From positions 3,075,501-3,139,500 of the forward strand of contig NZ_CP136594.1 in assembly GCF_032852305.1 (NCBI RefSeq): a stretch of DNA of 64,000 nucleotides, given 5' to 3'. The position numbers and the translations under genes were made by a program. Positions 16,550 through 24,930 of the stretch are shown here, piece after piece; position 1 is the stretch's first letter; each line of letters starts with the position of its first letter. Under the pieces are notes generated by a model. That model was not told the origin of the DNA. It worked only from the letters and a program-made list of their open reading frames with translations, and ran no database searches. The stretch comes from Parasphingorhabdus sp. SCSIO 66989 (GTDB taxonomy: Bacteria > Pseudomonadota > Alphaproteobacteria > Sphingomonadales > Sphingomonadaceae).

Positions 16550-17371
16550 ATGCCTGAGTTACCCGAAGTTGAAACAACAGTGCGCGGTCTGGCCGCCGTA
16601 CTGGACGGCGCGCGCCTGACAGCAGTGACGCCGCGCCGGGCCGATATGCGCTATCCGATTCCCGCCGATCTGCGCCAGCGGATGACGGGCGCGACCGTGA
16701 CCGGTCTTGGTCGCCGGGCGAAATATGGCCTGATCGATACTGATCGCGGCGACACCATGATCTTTCATCTTGGCATGTCGGGGCGCTGGCGGATTGACCC
16801 CGAAGCACTCGACAAGCATGACCATTTGCTGCTCGAGACCGAGAGCGGGCATCAATTGGCGCTGAATGATCCACGCCGCTTTGGTTCGGTTGACCTGGTA
16901 ACTACCGATGCTCTCGATGATTTCCCTGCTTTCGCCAAAATGGGTCCGGAACCCTTGAGCGATGAGTTTGACGGCGCGCATCTCGCCGCCGCCTTTGCCG
17001 GACGGATGCGGCCGGTCAAGGCGCTATTGCTCGACCAGCATGTCGTGGCGGGGCTGGGCAATATCTATGTGTGCGAGGCGCTGAATATCGCGCGCATATC
17101 ACCCAACCGCAAAGGGGCGTTTATCGGGCGGCAGCGGATCAACGCGCTGGTCGATGCGATCAAGGCAGTGCTGGAAAAAGCGATTGCCGATGGCGGCTCT
17201 ACCCTGCGCGACTATGCCCGGCCTGATGGCGAACTCGGCTATTTCTCGACTCAATGGCGTGCCTATGGGCGGGAAGGCGAGCCATGCCCCTGTGGCCGCC
17301 CCGGTGTGACGATACGGCGCATTGTCCAGTCGGGCCGCTCCACCTTTTATTGCCCGCATTGCCAGCGATAA
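16550..17371 (+). CDS. mutM: Formamidopyrimidine-DNA glycosylase
   Basis: A 273-residue bifunctional DNA glycosylase/AP lyase removing 8-oxoguanine and formamidopyrimidines. The N-terminus MPELPEVET supplies the catalytic proline and glutamate (P2, E3), GRRAKYGLI the beta-turn lysine, and the C-terminus a zinc finger (CPCGRP...YCPHC). Helix-two-turn-helix residues around GLGNIYVCEALN are intact. The next gene, rpsT, starts about 100 bases later, an arrangement conserved in Alphaproteobacteria. Confidence 0.97.
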   Translation: MPELPEVETTVRGLAAVLDGARLTAVTPRRADMRYPIPADLRQRMTGATVTGLGRRAKYGLIDTDRGDTMIFHLGMSGRWRIDPEALDKHDHLLLETESGHQLALNDPRRFGSVDLVTTDALDDFPAFAKMGPEPLSDEFDGAHLAAAFAGRMRPVKALLLDQHVVAGLGNIYVCEALNIARISPNRKGAFIGRQRINALVDAIKAVLEKAIADGGSTLRDYARPDGELGYFSTQWRAYGREGEPCPCGRPGVTIRRIVQSGRSTFYCPHCQR

Positions 17372-17470
17372 CTGTTGACGAATCTCGCGACTCCCGCTAA
17401 GCGGCGCACTTTCGCGGAACGGGCGATGACCCAGTTACCGCCATTTCAGCAGATTTACATTGAGGAATTT

Positions 17471-17734
17471 ATGGCCAACACGCCACAGGCACGCAAGCGT
17501 ATCCGCCGCAATAATCGCCGTACGGTGATCAATACCAACCGCATGAGCCGCATCCGCACCTATATCAAGGCGGTGGAAGCAGCGGTGGAAGCAGGCGACA
17601 AGGACAAAGCGGTTGCGGCGCTCAAAACTGTTCAGCCGGAAATCGCGCGTGGCGTTGCCCGCGGCGTGCTGCACAAGAACACCGCATCGCGCAAATTCTC
17701 GCGCCTGACCAAGCGGGTTGCCGCTCTCGGCTAA
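17471..17734 (+). CDS. rpsT: 30S ribosomal protein S20
   Basis: An 87-residue basic protein ([17 protein letters not shown] at the start) that binds 16S rRNA early in small-subunit assembly. The start is ATG 17471, directly after a GAGGA ribosome-binding site; the frame stays open upstream to 17375, but that part does not match S20. A strong intrinsic terminator follows 50 bases after the stop. Confidence 0.97.
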   Translation: MANTPQARKRIRRNNRRTVINTNRMSRIRTYIKAVEAAVEAGDKDKAVAALKTVQPEIARGVARGVLHKNTASRKFSRLTKRVAALG

Positions 17735-17783
17735 GCGCCAGACTATTGCCGAGCGGGCACCACGCCCGCAGCGATGAAAAGGA

Positions 17784-17815
17784 AGCACGGTCCAGCAATG
17801 GCACCGTGCTTTTTC
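17784..17815 (+). terminator. Intrinsic terminator after rpsT
   Basis: AGCACGGT at 17784-17791 pairs with ACCGTGCT at 17803-17810 around an 11-base loop. The T-run TTTTT ends the stem (17810-17814). Confidence 0.9.
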
Positions 17816-17949
17816 TATACGCGTTTCTGGCGCGGCAACTCCTAAGATATGGCTGTATGATTCGCATCATAATGCGTAACCATATTGCGTCGGCTTAGGT
17901 TCTGACATGGCTTGTGCGGAATAGGTCATGAAAGTTGAGGAAACGCCGT

Positions 17950-17977
17950 TTGACAATTTGGTGTCAGCATTATGACA
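17950..17977 (+). promoter_or_regulatory. Candidate promoter with overlapping dyad
   Basis: TTGACA (17950-17955) is followed after 15 bases by TATGAC (17971-17976). A dyad TGTCA-GCATTA-TGACA covers the downstream half. It points toward dnaA, about 580 bases away, so it would serve a long leader or a small RNA. The short spacer lowers confidence. Confidence 0.25.
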
Positions 17978-18554
17978 GCATCCAATGTGGACACACGAGG
18001 CAAGGCCAGCATTTCCAGCGATTCGCGAGCCCACACCTTTGACCTTGGCTATAAAAATCAATTAAATCATATGCTTAAATAGCTAATCACGGTTTTTCCA
18101 TGCTTTAGCCTCTGTCAATATTCTTTATTTCAGTTTTTTTACCAGACGCCCCTTGCTCGACTCGCCAGCGGCTGTTTAATGTTTTCCTCGAAGACACGGA
18201 CATCACTCTTTTCGGGTCTTCCGCACGACATATTGCATCACTGTTCGGGGCAACGCATCGCGCTTTTCCCTGAGGCGAGTCTATTACCTGCGCTTACCGG
18301 GTCCAAGCGTTTATGCAGGGCAAGATTCACTTGGCTGATCTCACTGGGACGCCACAAAGGCGCGTGAGAAATTTCGCGTCTGCAAATGCCGTGAATGATG
18401 GGAAGATGGATGCCAGATGCGCGAGCAGTTTGTCGCAAGGCTGGCTCCCGGTAATGCGGCTTACGGGGCGCTGCATTGAGAAACCGGGTCATCCAACTAT
18501 CGCATAGACTTGGGTGAGTGAGCGTGGGCGAGTAAGCGGGAAGGTATCAGGGCA

Positions 18555-20030
18555 ATGGGAATGGCGACAAGGACCGGGGGCAAAGTGGTCGACGCAGCAG
18601 TAAACAACAGGACCGGGACAGCAGAAGCCGAAATCAGCAAGGACGAGATTTGTAGCCAGGAATTGCTGGCTGATTGGCAGGATATCAGCGCCGGTCTGCG
18701 TAAGGATATTGGCGCGCAGCAACATAGCCAGTGGATCAAGCCAATCACCCCCGGACGCTTCTGTGTCGAGACCGGCACTTTGGAATTATGTCTGCCGTCT
18801 GAATTCTCTGCCAATTGGGTGAACGACCGCTTTGCCGATCGGCTGAGCCTTGCCTGGAAAATTGCCCGTCCCGATGTCCGCCAGATCCGCATCATCGCAC
18901 AGCCCGGACATGACCGGATGCAGCGCGTCCGGGCCTCCCAGGGCGAGAGTCCTATCGAGGCGATCCCACAGGAATTTGCCGTCACCTCTGATAGCGCCGA
19001 AATCGGTGCGTCGGGCATTGACCGCAATATGACCTTTGACAATTTCATTGTTGGCGAAAACAATATCCTCGCGCGCAATGCCGGCGAGCGCATGGCTGCG
19101 CGCGACAAGCCACAATTCAGCCCGCTCTACATCAAGGCGCAGACGGGCCAGGGCAAAACCCATTTGATGCACGCCATCGCCAATCTTTATGCTGAAACGA
19201 TGCCTAGTGCGCGCATCTATTATTGCTCGGCGGAAAAGTTCATGATCGAGTTCGTCTCTGCAATGCGGCGCAACGAGGTCATGGAATTCAAGAACCGGCT
19301 ACGCAGTTTCGACATGCTGCTGGTGGATGATGTGCAGTTCATCATCGGCAAGAATTCGACACAGGAAGAGTTTCTTCACACCATTGATGCGCTGATGACC
19401 GCGGGCAAGCGACTGGTATTCGCTTCTGACCGCGCGCCCCAGGCGCTGGACGGGGTCGATCAGCGCCTCCTGTCACGCCTGACCATGGGATTGGTCGCCG
19501 ATATTGCGCCTGCAGGCGTTGAGCTGCGGCGCAAAATACTTGAGCACCGCATTGACGGCATGGAACCTCCGCCGCTGACCGAAGAGGTGATCGATTTTCT
19601 TGCCCGCACTATCAGCCGCAATCTGCGCGAGCTGGTCGGCGCGATGAACAAGCTGATCGCCTATACCCAGCTAACCGGACAGCCAATGTCGATGAGCATA
19701 GCTGAAGGTCAGCTCACCGATATACTCAGCGCCAATCGCCGCCGTGTAACGATTGACGAGATTCAACGCACCGTGTGCCAGTTCTACAAGCTCGACCGCA
19801 GCGAAATGGCTTCCAAACGTCGCGCCCGCGCCATTGTGCGTCCGCGTCAGGTAGCGATGTATCTCGCCAAGGTGCTGACCCCGCGTTCCTATCCAGAGAT
19901 CGGCCGCAAATTCGGTGGCCGCGATCATAGCACGGTTATCCATGCGGTGCGCCTGATCGAGGATCTACGCGAGCGTGACAGCGATATGGACGGCGATGTC
20001 CGCAGCCTGTTGCAGCAGCTTGAGAGCTGA
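18555..20030 (+). CDS. dnaA: Chromosomal replication initiator DnaA
   Basis: A 491-residue AAA+ ATPase that binds DnaA boxes and melts the origin. Domain I covers about 30-110 (LLADWQDISAGLRKDIG onward). Domain II is a linker. Domain III starts at NMTFDNFIVGENN. Its Walker A is AQTGQGKTHLM, where the first glycine of the usual GxxxxGKT is alanine, and its Walker B is LLVDDVQFI. Domain IV holds the DNA-binding signature GGRDHSTVIHA. Length is normal. The ATG at 18561 is an alternative start. Gene order mutM-rpsT-dnaA agrees with other Alphaproteobacteria. Confidence 0.97.
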   Translation: MGMATRTGGKVVDAAVNNRTGTAEAEISKDEICSQELLADWQDISAGLRKDIGAQQHSQWIKPITPGRFCVETGTLELCLPSEFSANWVNDRFADRLSLAWKIARPDVRQIRIIAQPGHDRMQRVRASQGESPIEAIPQEFAVTSDSAEIGASGIDRNMTFDNFIVGENNILARNAGERMAARDKPQFSPLYIKAQTGQGKTHLMHAIANLYAETMPSARIYYCSAEKFMIEFVSAMRRNEVMEFKNRLRSFDMLLVDDVQFIIGKNSTQEEFLHTIDALMTAGKRLVFASDRAPQALDGVDQRLLSRLTMGLVADIAPAGVELRRKILEHRIDGMEPPPLTEEVIDFLARTISRNLRELVGAMNKLIAYTQLTGQPMSMSIAEGQLTDILSANRRRVTIDEIQRTVCQFYKLDRSEMASKRRARAIVRPRQVAMYLAKVLTPRSYPEIGRKFGGRDHSTVIHAVRLIEDLRERDSDMDGDVRSLLQQLES

Positions 20031-20052
20031 TCCTCTATTGCTGTAATGATAA

Positions 20053-20114
20053 TTCACGCGGAGGCGCGGAGACACGGAGATATTCTTCTTCGCGTCTCCG
20101 CGCCTCCGCGTGAA
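20053..20114. repeat. Perfect 21-bp inverted repeat, family G
   Basis: TTCACGCGGAGGCGCGGAGA(C) at 20053-20073 is exactly complementary to 20094-20114, with a 20-base loop containing ATATTCTTCTTC. It lies between dnaA and the MoeB-like gene and may block read-through. A lone half-copy (TTCACGCGGAGACGCGAAGG) is at 35571. Confidence 0.9.
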
Positions 20115-20170
20115 CTAAAATCCAATCACCGGGCTTCTCATAGGCACAGCCTCTACCCTATATCCGAATT

Positions 20171-20932
20171 ATGAGAGAACTCACTGACGCAGAGCTGGAC
20201 CGTTATCAACGCCAGATCATCCTGCCCGATATTGGCGGGCGCGGGCAGACATTGCTCGCCAATGCGCATGTGCTGGTCATTGGTGCGGGCGGCATTGGCT
20301 GTCCAGCTCTGGCTTACCTCGCGGCCGGTGGCATTGGTCGTATCACGCTGTTTGATGATGATGTGGTCGATCTTAGCAATCTGCAGCGGCAGATATTGTT
20401 CAGTGATTCCGAAATTGGAGAGCCAAAGGCAGAAAGCGCAGCAAAATGGCTGCACAAGACCTATCCCGGAATCCCTATTAATCATTATAATCAAAAATTT
20501 ACCGCGCAGCATAAATGGCAGGATGATATACGCCCCGATGTCCTGATTGACGGCACGGACAGCTTCGCCAGTCGGCTCGCAATCAATGACTGGGCCGTCG
20601 CTAATAGAGTGCCGCTGGTATCAGCCGCCATCGGACAGTTTCAGGGGCAGCTTGGCGTCTTCAGAGGCTATGAGCCCGACCAACCCTGCTATCGCTGTTT
20701 TGTCGGTGATGCCTTTGACAGCGATGATTGCGATACCTGTGCGGAAAATGGTGTGCTCGGCGCGATGGTCGGCATGATGGGCTGTATGGCCGCGATGGAA
20801 GCGGTGCGGGTGATTACCGGCTTCGGATCACGCCCGGCCAACAGCCTGCAGATTATTGACGGCAAGACCATGACGATGCGCAGCATCACGCTGCACAAGG
20901 ACCCGGACTGCAAGACTTGCGGCGACCCTTGA
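20171..20932 (+). CDS. moeB: MoeB/ThiF family adenylyltransferase
   Basis: A 253-residue E1-like enzyme that adenylates the C-terminal glycine of a small sulfur-carrier protein (MoaD or ThiS) for molybdopterin or thiamine synthesis. The nucleotide-binding loop is VIGAGGIGCPALAYLAAGGIG, the strand end FDDDVVDLSNLQRQ matches the family's D-x-V-x3-NLxRQ, and two CxxC pairs for zinc are seen (CYRC and CKTC). No rhodanese domain is attached. No molybdopterin or thiamine genes adjoin it, so the partner is not settled. The gene is single, between two repeats or gaps. Confidence 0.85.
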   Translation: MRELTDAELDRYQRQIILPDIGGRGQTLLANAHVLVIGAGGIGCPALAYLAAGGIGRITLFDDDVVDLSNLQRQILFSDSEIGEPKAESAAKWLHKTYPGIPINHYNQKFTAQHKWQDDIRPDVLIDGTDSFASRLAINDWAVANRVPLVSAAIGQFQGQLGVFRGYEPDQPCYRCFVGDAFDSDDCDTCAENGVLGAMVGMMGCMAAMEAVRVITGFGSRPANSLQIIDGKTMTMRSITLHKDPDCKTCGDP

Positions 20933-20989
20933 AGCTGTTTGTAAAATAGCGGATAGCAGGAGCGTAGACGAAATCCTGAGGGGGACGAT

Positions 20990-21403
20990 ATGACCTTACC
21001 TGTAACCGCGCTCACCGCCGCCATATTGGCGATCATGATATTAGCCACCGCGATTTCTACGGTGCGCGAACGGTTCAAGGCCGGTGTCCCTTTCGGCGAT
21101 GGCGAGGTCGATACATTGACCAAAGCCTCGCGCGCCCATGGTAATCTGGTTGAACATGCGCCGCTGGGTGTCATCATGATCGGCTTGCTCGAGATGGTTC
21201 CGGCCAATCACTGGATATTGACCGGCATCGCCGCCCTGTTCCTCGCCTCACGCGCGGCGCATATTGTCGGCATTTACAACCAGAGCGACCCGGCAAAACC
21301 ACCGCTGGGCCGCAGCCTTGGCGTAATCGGCACCTGGCTGAGCTATGCGCTGTTGATCCTGTGGATTTTCTGGAAGCTTATCAGCGTCGAATTCGGGATT
21401 TAA
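20990..21403 (+). CDS. MAPEG family membrane protein
   Basis: A 137-residue protein with four membrane helices (about 5-24, 56-72, 77-93 and 108-128). The pattern RERFKAGVPFGDG...LTKASRAHGNLVEHAPLGVI is the MAPEG signature (R/K-RAHxNxxEHxP). Members include glutathione- and leukotriene-type transferases. A GGGGGA ribosome-binding site precedes the ATG. The bacterial substrate is unknown. A glutathione link is plausible since gshA is nearby, but this is inference. Confidence 0.9.
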   Translation: MTLPVTALTAAILAIMILATAISTVRERFKAGVPFGDGEVDTLTKASRAHGNLVEHAPLGVIMIGLLEMVPANHWILTGIAALFLASRAAHIVGIYNQSDPAKPPLGRSLGVIGTWLSYALLILWIFWKLISVEFGI

Positions 21404-21423
21404 GCACGCCGGCATTGCTTTTC

Positions 21424-21621
21424 CGTCGGCCCCGCGCAGGCGGGGCCAGGGCTTTTTGACTCACACAAAGCCACAAAGACGCGAAGAGATCGCATCAAGA
21501 ACAAGCCCTTCGTGCCTTAGTGGCTTTGTGTGAAATAGAATTTTAGCCTTGGCCCCGGCTCGGCAAAGCCGAGTTTATCCTGAGCGCCTGCCTTGCAAGC
21601 AGTCGAAGGGCGGGGCCGACG
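21424..21621. repeat. Composite palindromic repeat, family E copy 2, with a nested insertion
   Basis: Terminal arms CGTCGGCCCCGCGCAGGCGG and CGGGGCCGACG match copy 1 at 13757-13910, and the internal CACACAAAGCCACAAAGACG / TTAGTGGCTTTGTGTGAA arms are also present. The right arm is interrupted by about 50 bases (GGCTCGGCAAAGCCGAG then TTTATCCTGAGCGCCTGCC) belonging to another repeat type. It lies between the converging MAPEG and sirtuin genes. Confidence 0.88.
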
Positions 21622-21662
21622 AAAACAAGATAGGGTGCCAGAAAAGCACAACCTCTCCCCAT

Positions 21663-22376
21663 TCAGCCGCCAAGCACCTCTTCCACCCACTCCGGCACCA
21701 GCTCCCCCGCAGGGCCGCGGCGGCTTTCGTGGAACAGATGTGAGCCTTCTGACACATCGAGATTAAGCTCCAATGTGCGAGCACCAAAGGCTCGCGCCAT
21801 CTGGACAAAGCCCGCCGCCGGATAGACCGCGCCCGATGTGCCGATAGAGACGAACAGATCAGCCGCGGCCAGCGCCGCCTCGATCCGGTCCATATGATAG
21901 GGCATTTCACCAAACCACACGATGTCCGGCCGCAACGCCGATGCGCCACAGGCCGGACAAGGCGGCTGAGCAAGCAGCGGCCCCTCCCAGTCCGAGCGCG
22001 CATCGCAGGCGAGGCACCAGACGCGCTTCAATGCCCCATGCATATGTAGCAAGCGGCCGCCATGGGCCGGGTCAACCCCGCCACGCTCATGCAGGTCATC
22101 AACATTCTGCGTTACCAGCAGCAGCTCTCCGGACCATTCGCGGTCTAACCGGCCAAATGCCTTATGCGCCGCATTGGGCTGCACCGTGCCCAGCGCCGCG
22201 CGGCGTTCATCATAGAAACGCTGCACCATGATCGGATCACGGGCAAAGGCCTCGGGCGTGGCGACATCCTCGACCCGATGGCCTTCCCACAGGCCATCCG
22301 GCCCACGAAAGGTGGCGACACCGCTTTCTGCGCTGATCCCCGCGCCGGTGAGGATGACGATATTGTTGATAGCCAT
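21663..22376 (-). CDS. cobB: NAD-dependent protein deacylase (sirtuin)
   Basis: A 237-residue class III sirtuin that removes acyl groups from lysines using NAD. The NAD-binding motifs GAGISAESGVATFRG and TQNVDDLHERGG, the catalytic histidine in LHMHGAL, and the zinc ligands CLAC and CPAC are all present. Y55 and R58 in RFYDERR form the Y-x-x-R pair that in the SIRT5/CobB class binds the acidic acyl chain, so desuccinylase activity is predicted. It diverges from dapB with a repeat between them. Confidence 0.93.
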   Translation of the reverse strand: MAINNIVILTGAGISAESGVATFRGPDGLWEGHRVEDVATPEAFARDPIMVQRFYDERRAALGTVQPNAAHKAFGRLDREWSGELLLVTQNVDDLHERGGVDPAHGGRLLHMHGALKRVWCLACDARSDWEGPLLAQPPCPACGASALRPDIVWFGEMPYHMDRIEAALAAADLFVSIGTSGAVYPAAGFVQMARAFGARTLELNLDVSEGSHLFHESRRGPAGELVPEWVEEVLGG

Positions 22377-22398
22377 ATGCTTGCGCCTTTAACAAAAA

Positions 22399-22482
22399 CC
22401 GTTAGGGCTGAGCTTGTCGAAGCCCGTCTGTCGATATGGCATCAAGCCGAGAAACGTCCTTCGACAAGCTCAGGACTAACGG
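22399..22482. repeat. Palindromic repeat, family D copy 1
   Basis: Arms CCGTTAGGGCTGAGCTTGTC(GAAG) and (CTTC)GACAAGCTCAGGACTAACGG. It fills nearly all the space between cobB and dapB and ends 10 bases before the dapB start. A second copy lies at 57831-57908, likewise just before a gene (murJ). Confidence 0.88.
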
Positions 22483-22492
22483 TATCATAATT

Positions 22493-23236
22493 ATGACTCA
22501 ATTCACTATCGGCATTATTGGCAGCAAGGGCCGTATGGGCGAGGCACTAAAGATCGCCATTGCCGAGGCCGCGCATGGCTATGCCGGTGGCGTCGATGCC
22601 GATGACAGTCCGGATGCCCTCACCGCGCTGGCAGAATCGGCAGACATACTGATCGACTTTTCCGCGCCGCAAGCATTGGAGGCCAATCTCGACGCCGCCA
22701 TCGCTGCCGCCACGCCGATGGTGATTGGAACCACCGGACTGGAGGAACGCCATCACTGGCTCATCGACAGCGCCAGCGAAAGCATTGCTGTCTTGCAAAC
22801 CGGCAATACCTCGCTCGGCGTCACCATGCTGGCGCATCTGGTGCGCGAGGCGGCATCAAGGCTAGGTGAAGACTGGGATATTGAAATTGCCGAGATGCAC
22901 CATCGCCATAAGGTCGATGCACCCTCGGGCACGGCGCTTCTGCTCGGCGAGGCTGCAGCAGCAGGACGCGGCGTTGATCTCACCGAAGTCAGCGATCGCG
23001 GCAGAGACGGCATCACCGGCGCGCGCAAACAGGGCGATATCGGCTTTGTCTCGCTACGCGGCGGATCGGTGGCGGGCGAACATCAGGTGATCTTCGCCGG
23101 AGAGCATGAGCGCATCGAACTCACCCACCGCGCCGAAAACCGCGCGCTGTTTGCACGCGGTGCGCTGCGGGCGGCGGAGTGGCTGATGGGCAAGCAGCCA
23201 GGGCGCTATACAATGCCGGATGTGTTGGGACTTTAA
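22493..23236 (+). CDS. dapB: 4-hydroxy-tetrahydrodipicolinate reductase
   Basis: A 247-residue NAD(P)H-dependent enzyme of the diaminopimelate/lysine pathway. The Rossmann motif is IGIIGSKGRMGEAL, the catalytic region EMHHRHKVDAPSGTAL contains the family HH-x-K-x-D-x-PSGTA signature, and GHTTGL-like VIGTTGL is present. ATG 22493 gives the family start; an upstream ATG at 22436 would translate the palindromic repeat. Hardly any leader remains between the repeat and the start, and no strong ribosome-binding site is visible. In related genomes dapB and nth are often neighbours; here an Mrr-like gene lies between them. Confidence 0.96.
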   Translation: MTQFTIGIIGSKGRMGEALKIAIAEAAHGYAGGVDADDSPDALTALAESADILIDFSAPQALEANLDAAIAAATPMVIGTTGLEERHHWLIDSASESIAVLQTGNTSLGVTMLAHLVREAASRLGEDWDIEIAEMHHRHKVDAPSGTALLLGEAAAAGRGVDLTEVSDRGRDGITGARKQGDIGFVSLRGGSVAGEHQVIFAGEHERIELTHRAENRALFARGALRAAEWLMGKQPGRYTMPDVLGL

Positions 23237-23257
23237 CGCAAGAGAGGAAGTAGTTTC

Positions 23258-24154
23258 ATGGCCAGACGATTCATTGTTGATGCCGACTCTCTACCTAGTC
23301 TTCCTGGAATGATGCTTGTAACCATTGAAGCGTTGAAAGAGTTAGGCGGCTCTGCGAGCATTCACGAGCTCGACGAGAAGGTCATAGAAATTGAAGGCGT
23401 AACAGAAGCCGAACAAACGCATCCTATGTCGGGAAACGACAATCGGGCACGCATAAATTATTACCTCGCATGGTCGCGAACCTACCTTAAGCGTGGCGGA
23501 GCAATTATCAATTCGGCGAGAGGCGTTTGGGCAGTTACAGAAAGCGGACTTGCGATATCCAGCCTAGAGCAAACACAAGAGATATATGAGCAGGTTAGCC
23601 TAGAAGAGCGCGAAAGATCAAAAGAGAAGCGCAATATCGCTAAGTCAAACCAGAGCCAGTCTGATTACGAACAGTCGGAAGCAGATCATAGGCAAGATGG
23701 TTGGAAAACAGATCTGCTTGGTGTGCTTACTAATATATCACCGGATGCTTTTGAGCGCTTGGCACAGAGACTTTTGCGGGAAGCAGGATTCACAAAGGTG
23801 GAAGTGAGAGGTAAATCCGGTGACGGTGGTATTGACGGAGTAGGGGTTCTACGCGTCAATCTTGTCTCATTCCAAGTGTACTTCCAGTGCAAGCGCTGGA
23901 AAGGTAGTGTTGGCTCTAAAGAAATCCGAGACTTCAGGGGTGCACTTCAAGGACGCGCAGATAAAGGTCTCTTTATAACAACAGGCTATTTTACTGGCCA
24001 AGCGTCAGATGAAGCTACAAGAGATGGTGCGATAGCTATTGATCTGATTGATGGTGAAAGACTGTGCGAACTTCTCAAGGAAAACAAACTAGGCGTAGAG
24101 ACCAAAATGGTTGAGCATATCTTCATAGACCCCGAATGGTTTCAGGAACTATGA
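23258..24154 (+). CDS. Mrr-like restriction endonuclease
   Basis: A 298-residue protein with two parts. Residues 1-100 form a winged-helix Mrr N-terminal domain (MMLVTIEALKELGGSASIHE, then RINYYLAWSRTYLKRGGAI, GVWAVTESG), which reads modified DNA in the Mrr family. After a charged linker (110-150) the Mrr catalytic domain follows at 155-285, with GKSGDGGIDGVG supplying the acidic residue and FQCKRWKG the Q-x-K pair. Codon use is clearly more A/T-rich than in dapB and nth on either side, suggesting transfer. No methyltransferase adjoins it, which fits a type IV (modification-dependent) enzyme. Confidence 0.92.
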   Translation: MARRFIVDADSLPSLPGMMLVTIEALKELGGSASIHELDEKVIEIEGVTEAEQTHPMSGNDNRARINYYLAWSRTYLKRGGAIINSARGVWAVTESGLAISSLEQTQEIYEQVSLEERERSKEKRNIAKSNQSQSDYEQSEADHRQDGWKTDLLGVLTNISPDAFERLAQRLLREAGFTKVEVRGKSGDGGIDGVGVLRVNLVSFQVYFQCKRWKGSVGSKEIRDFRGALQGRADKGLFITTGYFTGQASDEATRDGAIAIDLIDGERLCELLKENKLGVETKMVEHIFIDPEWFQEL

Positions 24155-24164
24155 AGCGGATCGT

Positions 24165-24824
24165 ATGAAAAAAGACGATATCTTCGAGTTTTATCGCCGT
24201 CTCGCAGAGGATAATCCCGAGCCGGAGACCGAACTGAACTTTGGCAATACCTACCAGCTGCTGGTGGCGGTGACCTGTTCGGCGCAATCCACTGATGTCG
24301 GGGTCAACAAGGCGACTAAGGCACTGTTCGAGAAGGTCAAAACACCCGAGCAGATGGTCGCGCTCGGGCTGGACGGGCTGAAAGAGCATATCAAGACCAT
24401 CGGCCTGTATAACAATAAGGCGAAGAATGTGATCGCGCTGTCCGAAGCGCTGATCCGCGACCATGGCGGTGAGGTGCCGAATGATCGTGAAGCACTGGTG
24501 GCGCTGCCCGGGGTCGGGCGCAAGACCGCCAATGTCGTCATGAACTGCGCCTTTGGCGAAGAGACTTTTGCCGTCGACACCCATATCTTCCGCGTCGGCA
24601 ATCGCACTGGGCTGGCGCCGGGCAAAACGGTGCTGGCAGTGGAGAAGAAGCTCGAGAAGCAGACGCCCAAACCGTTCCGCGTCGGCGCGCATCACTGGCT
24701 GATCCTGCATGGCCGCTATATCTGCAAGGCGCGTACCCCGGAATGCTGGCGCTGCCCGGTGGAGGATTTGTGTCGGTTCAAGAAGAAAACCCCTGATCCG
24801 AAAGCGGCAAAGGCTTCCGCCTGA
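24165..24824 (+). CDS. nth: Endonuclease III
   Basis: A 219-residue base-excision repair glycosylase/AP lyase acting on oxidised pyrimidines. It has the helix-hairpin-helix LPGVGRKTANVV with the catalytic lysine, the catalytic aspartate in AVDTHIFRV, and a C-terminal 4Fe-4S cluster with spacing C-x6-C-x2-C-x5-C (CKARTPECWRCPVEDLC). It starts 10 bases after the Mrr-like gene, so the two are probably co-transcribed from dapB or from within the Mrr gene. Confidence 0.97.
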   Translation: MKKDDIFEFYRRLAEDNPEPETELNFGNTYQLLVAVTCSAQSTDVGVNKATKALFEKVKTPEQMVALGLDGLKEHIKTIGLYNNKAKNVIALSEALIRDHGGEVPNDREALVALPGVGRKTANVVMNCAFGEETFAVDTHIFRVGNRTGLAPGKTVLAVEKKLEKQTPKPFRVGAHHWLILHGRYICKARTPECWRCPVEDLCRFKKKTPDPKAAKASA

Positions 24825-24930
24825 TCGGCCGCGATCTGCGGTATTCCCAGGCCTTACACCCCATCGGAAACGGTGCATTCATTATCCGCGCGCTACGGAT
24901 ATTGTGGTATGTAAAATCCTCAGGAGATAG

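Larger units (their letters stand above)
17735..18554. other. 820-base gene-free region between rpsT and dnaA
   Basis: After the rpsT terminator there are about 740 bases without a credible gene: the longest frames here have unlikely composition and no homology I recognise. An A/T-rich patch lies at about 18045-18145, with an oligo-T run near 18133. One promoter-like sequence with an overlapping dyad is listed separately. A single poor DnaA-box-like site (TGTGGACAC at 17986) is present, so this is not obviously the replication origin. It probably contains the dnaA promoter and possibly a small RNA. Confidence 0.5.

Noticed and set aside
17867-18061. A 64-codon minus-strand frame upstream of dnaA
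   Set aside because: No ribosome-binding site and no recognisable protein pattern.
17735-18554. Replication origin next to dnaA
   Set aside because: No cluster of TTATCCACA-type boxes; only one degenerate site. In many Alphaproteobacteria the origin is not beside dnaA.
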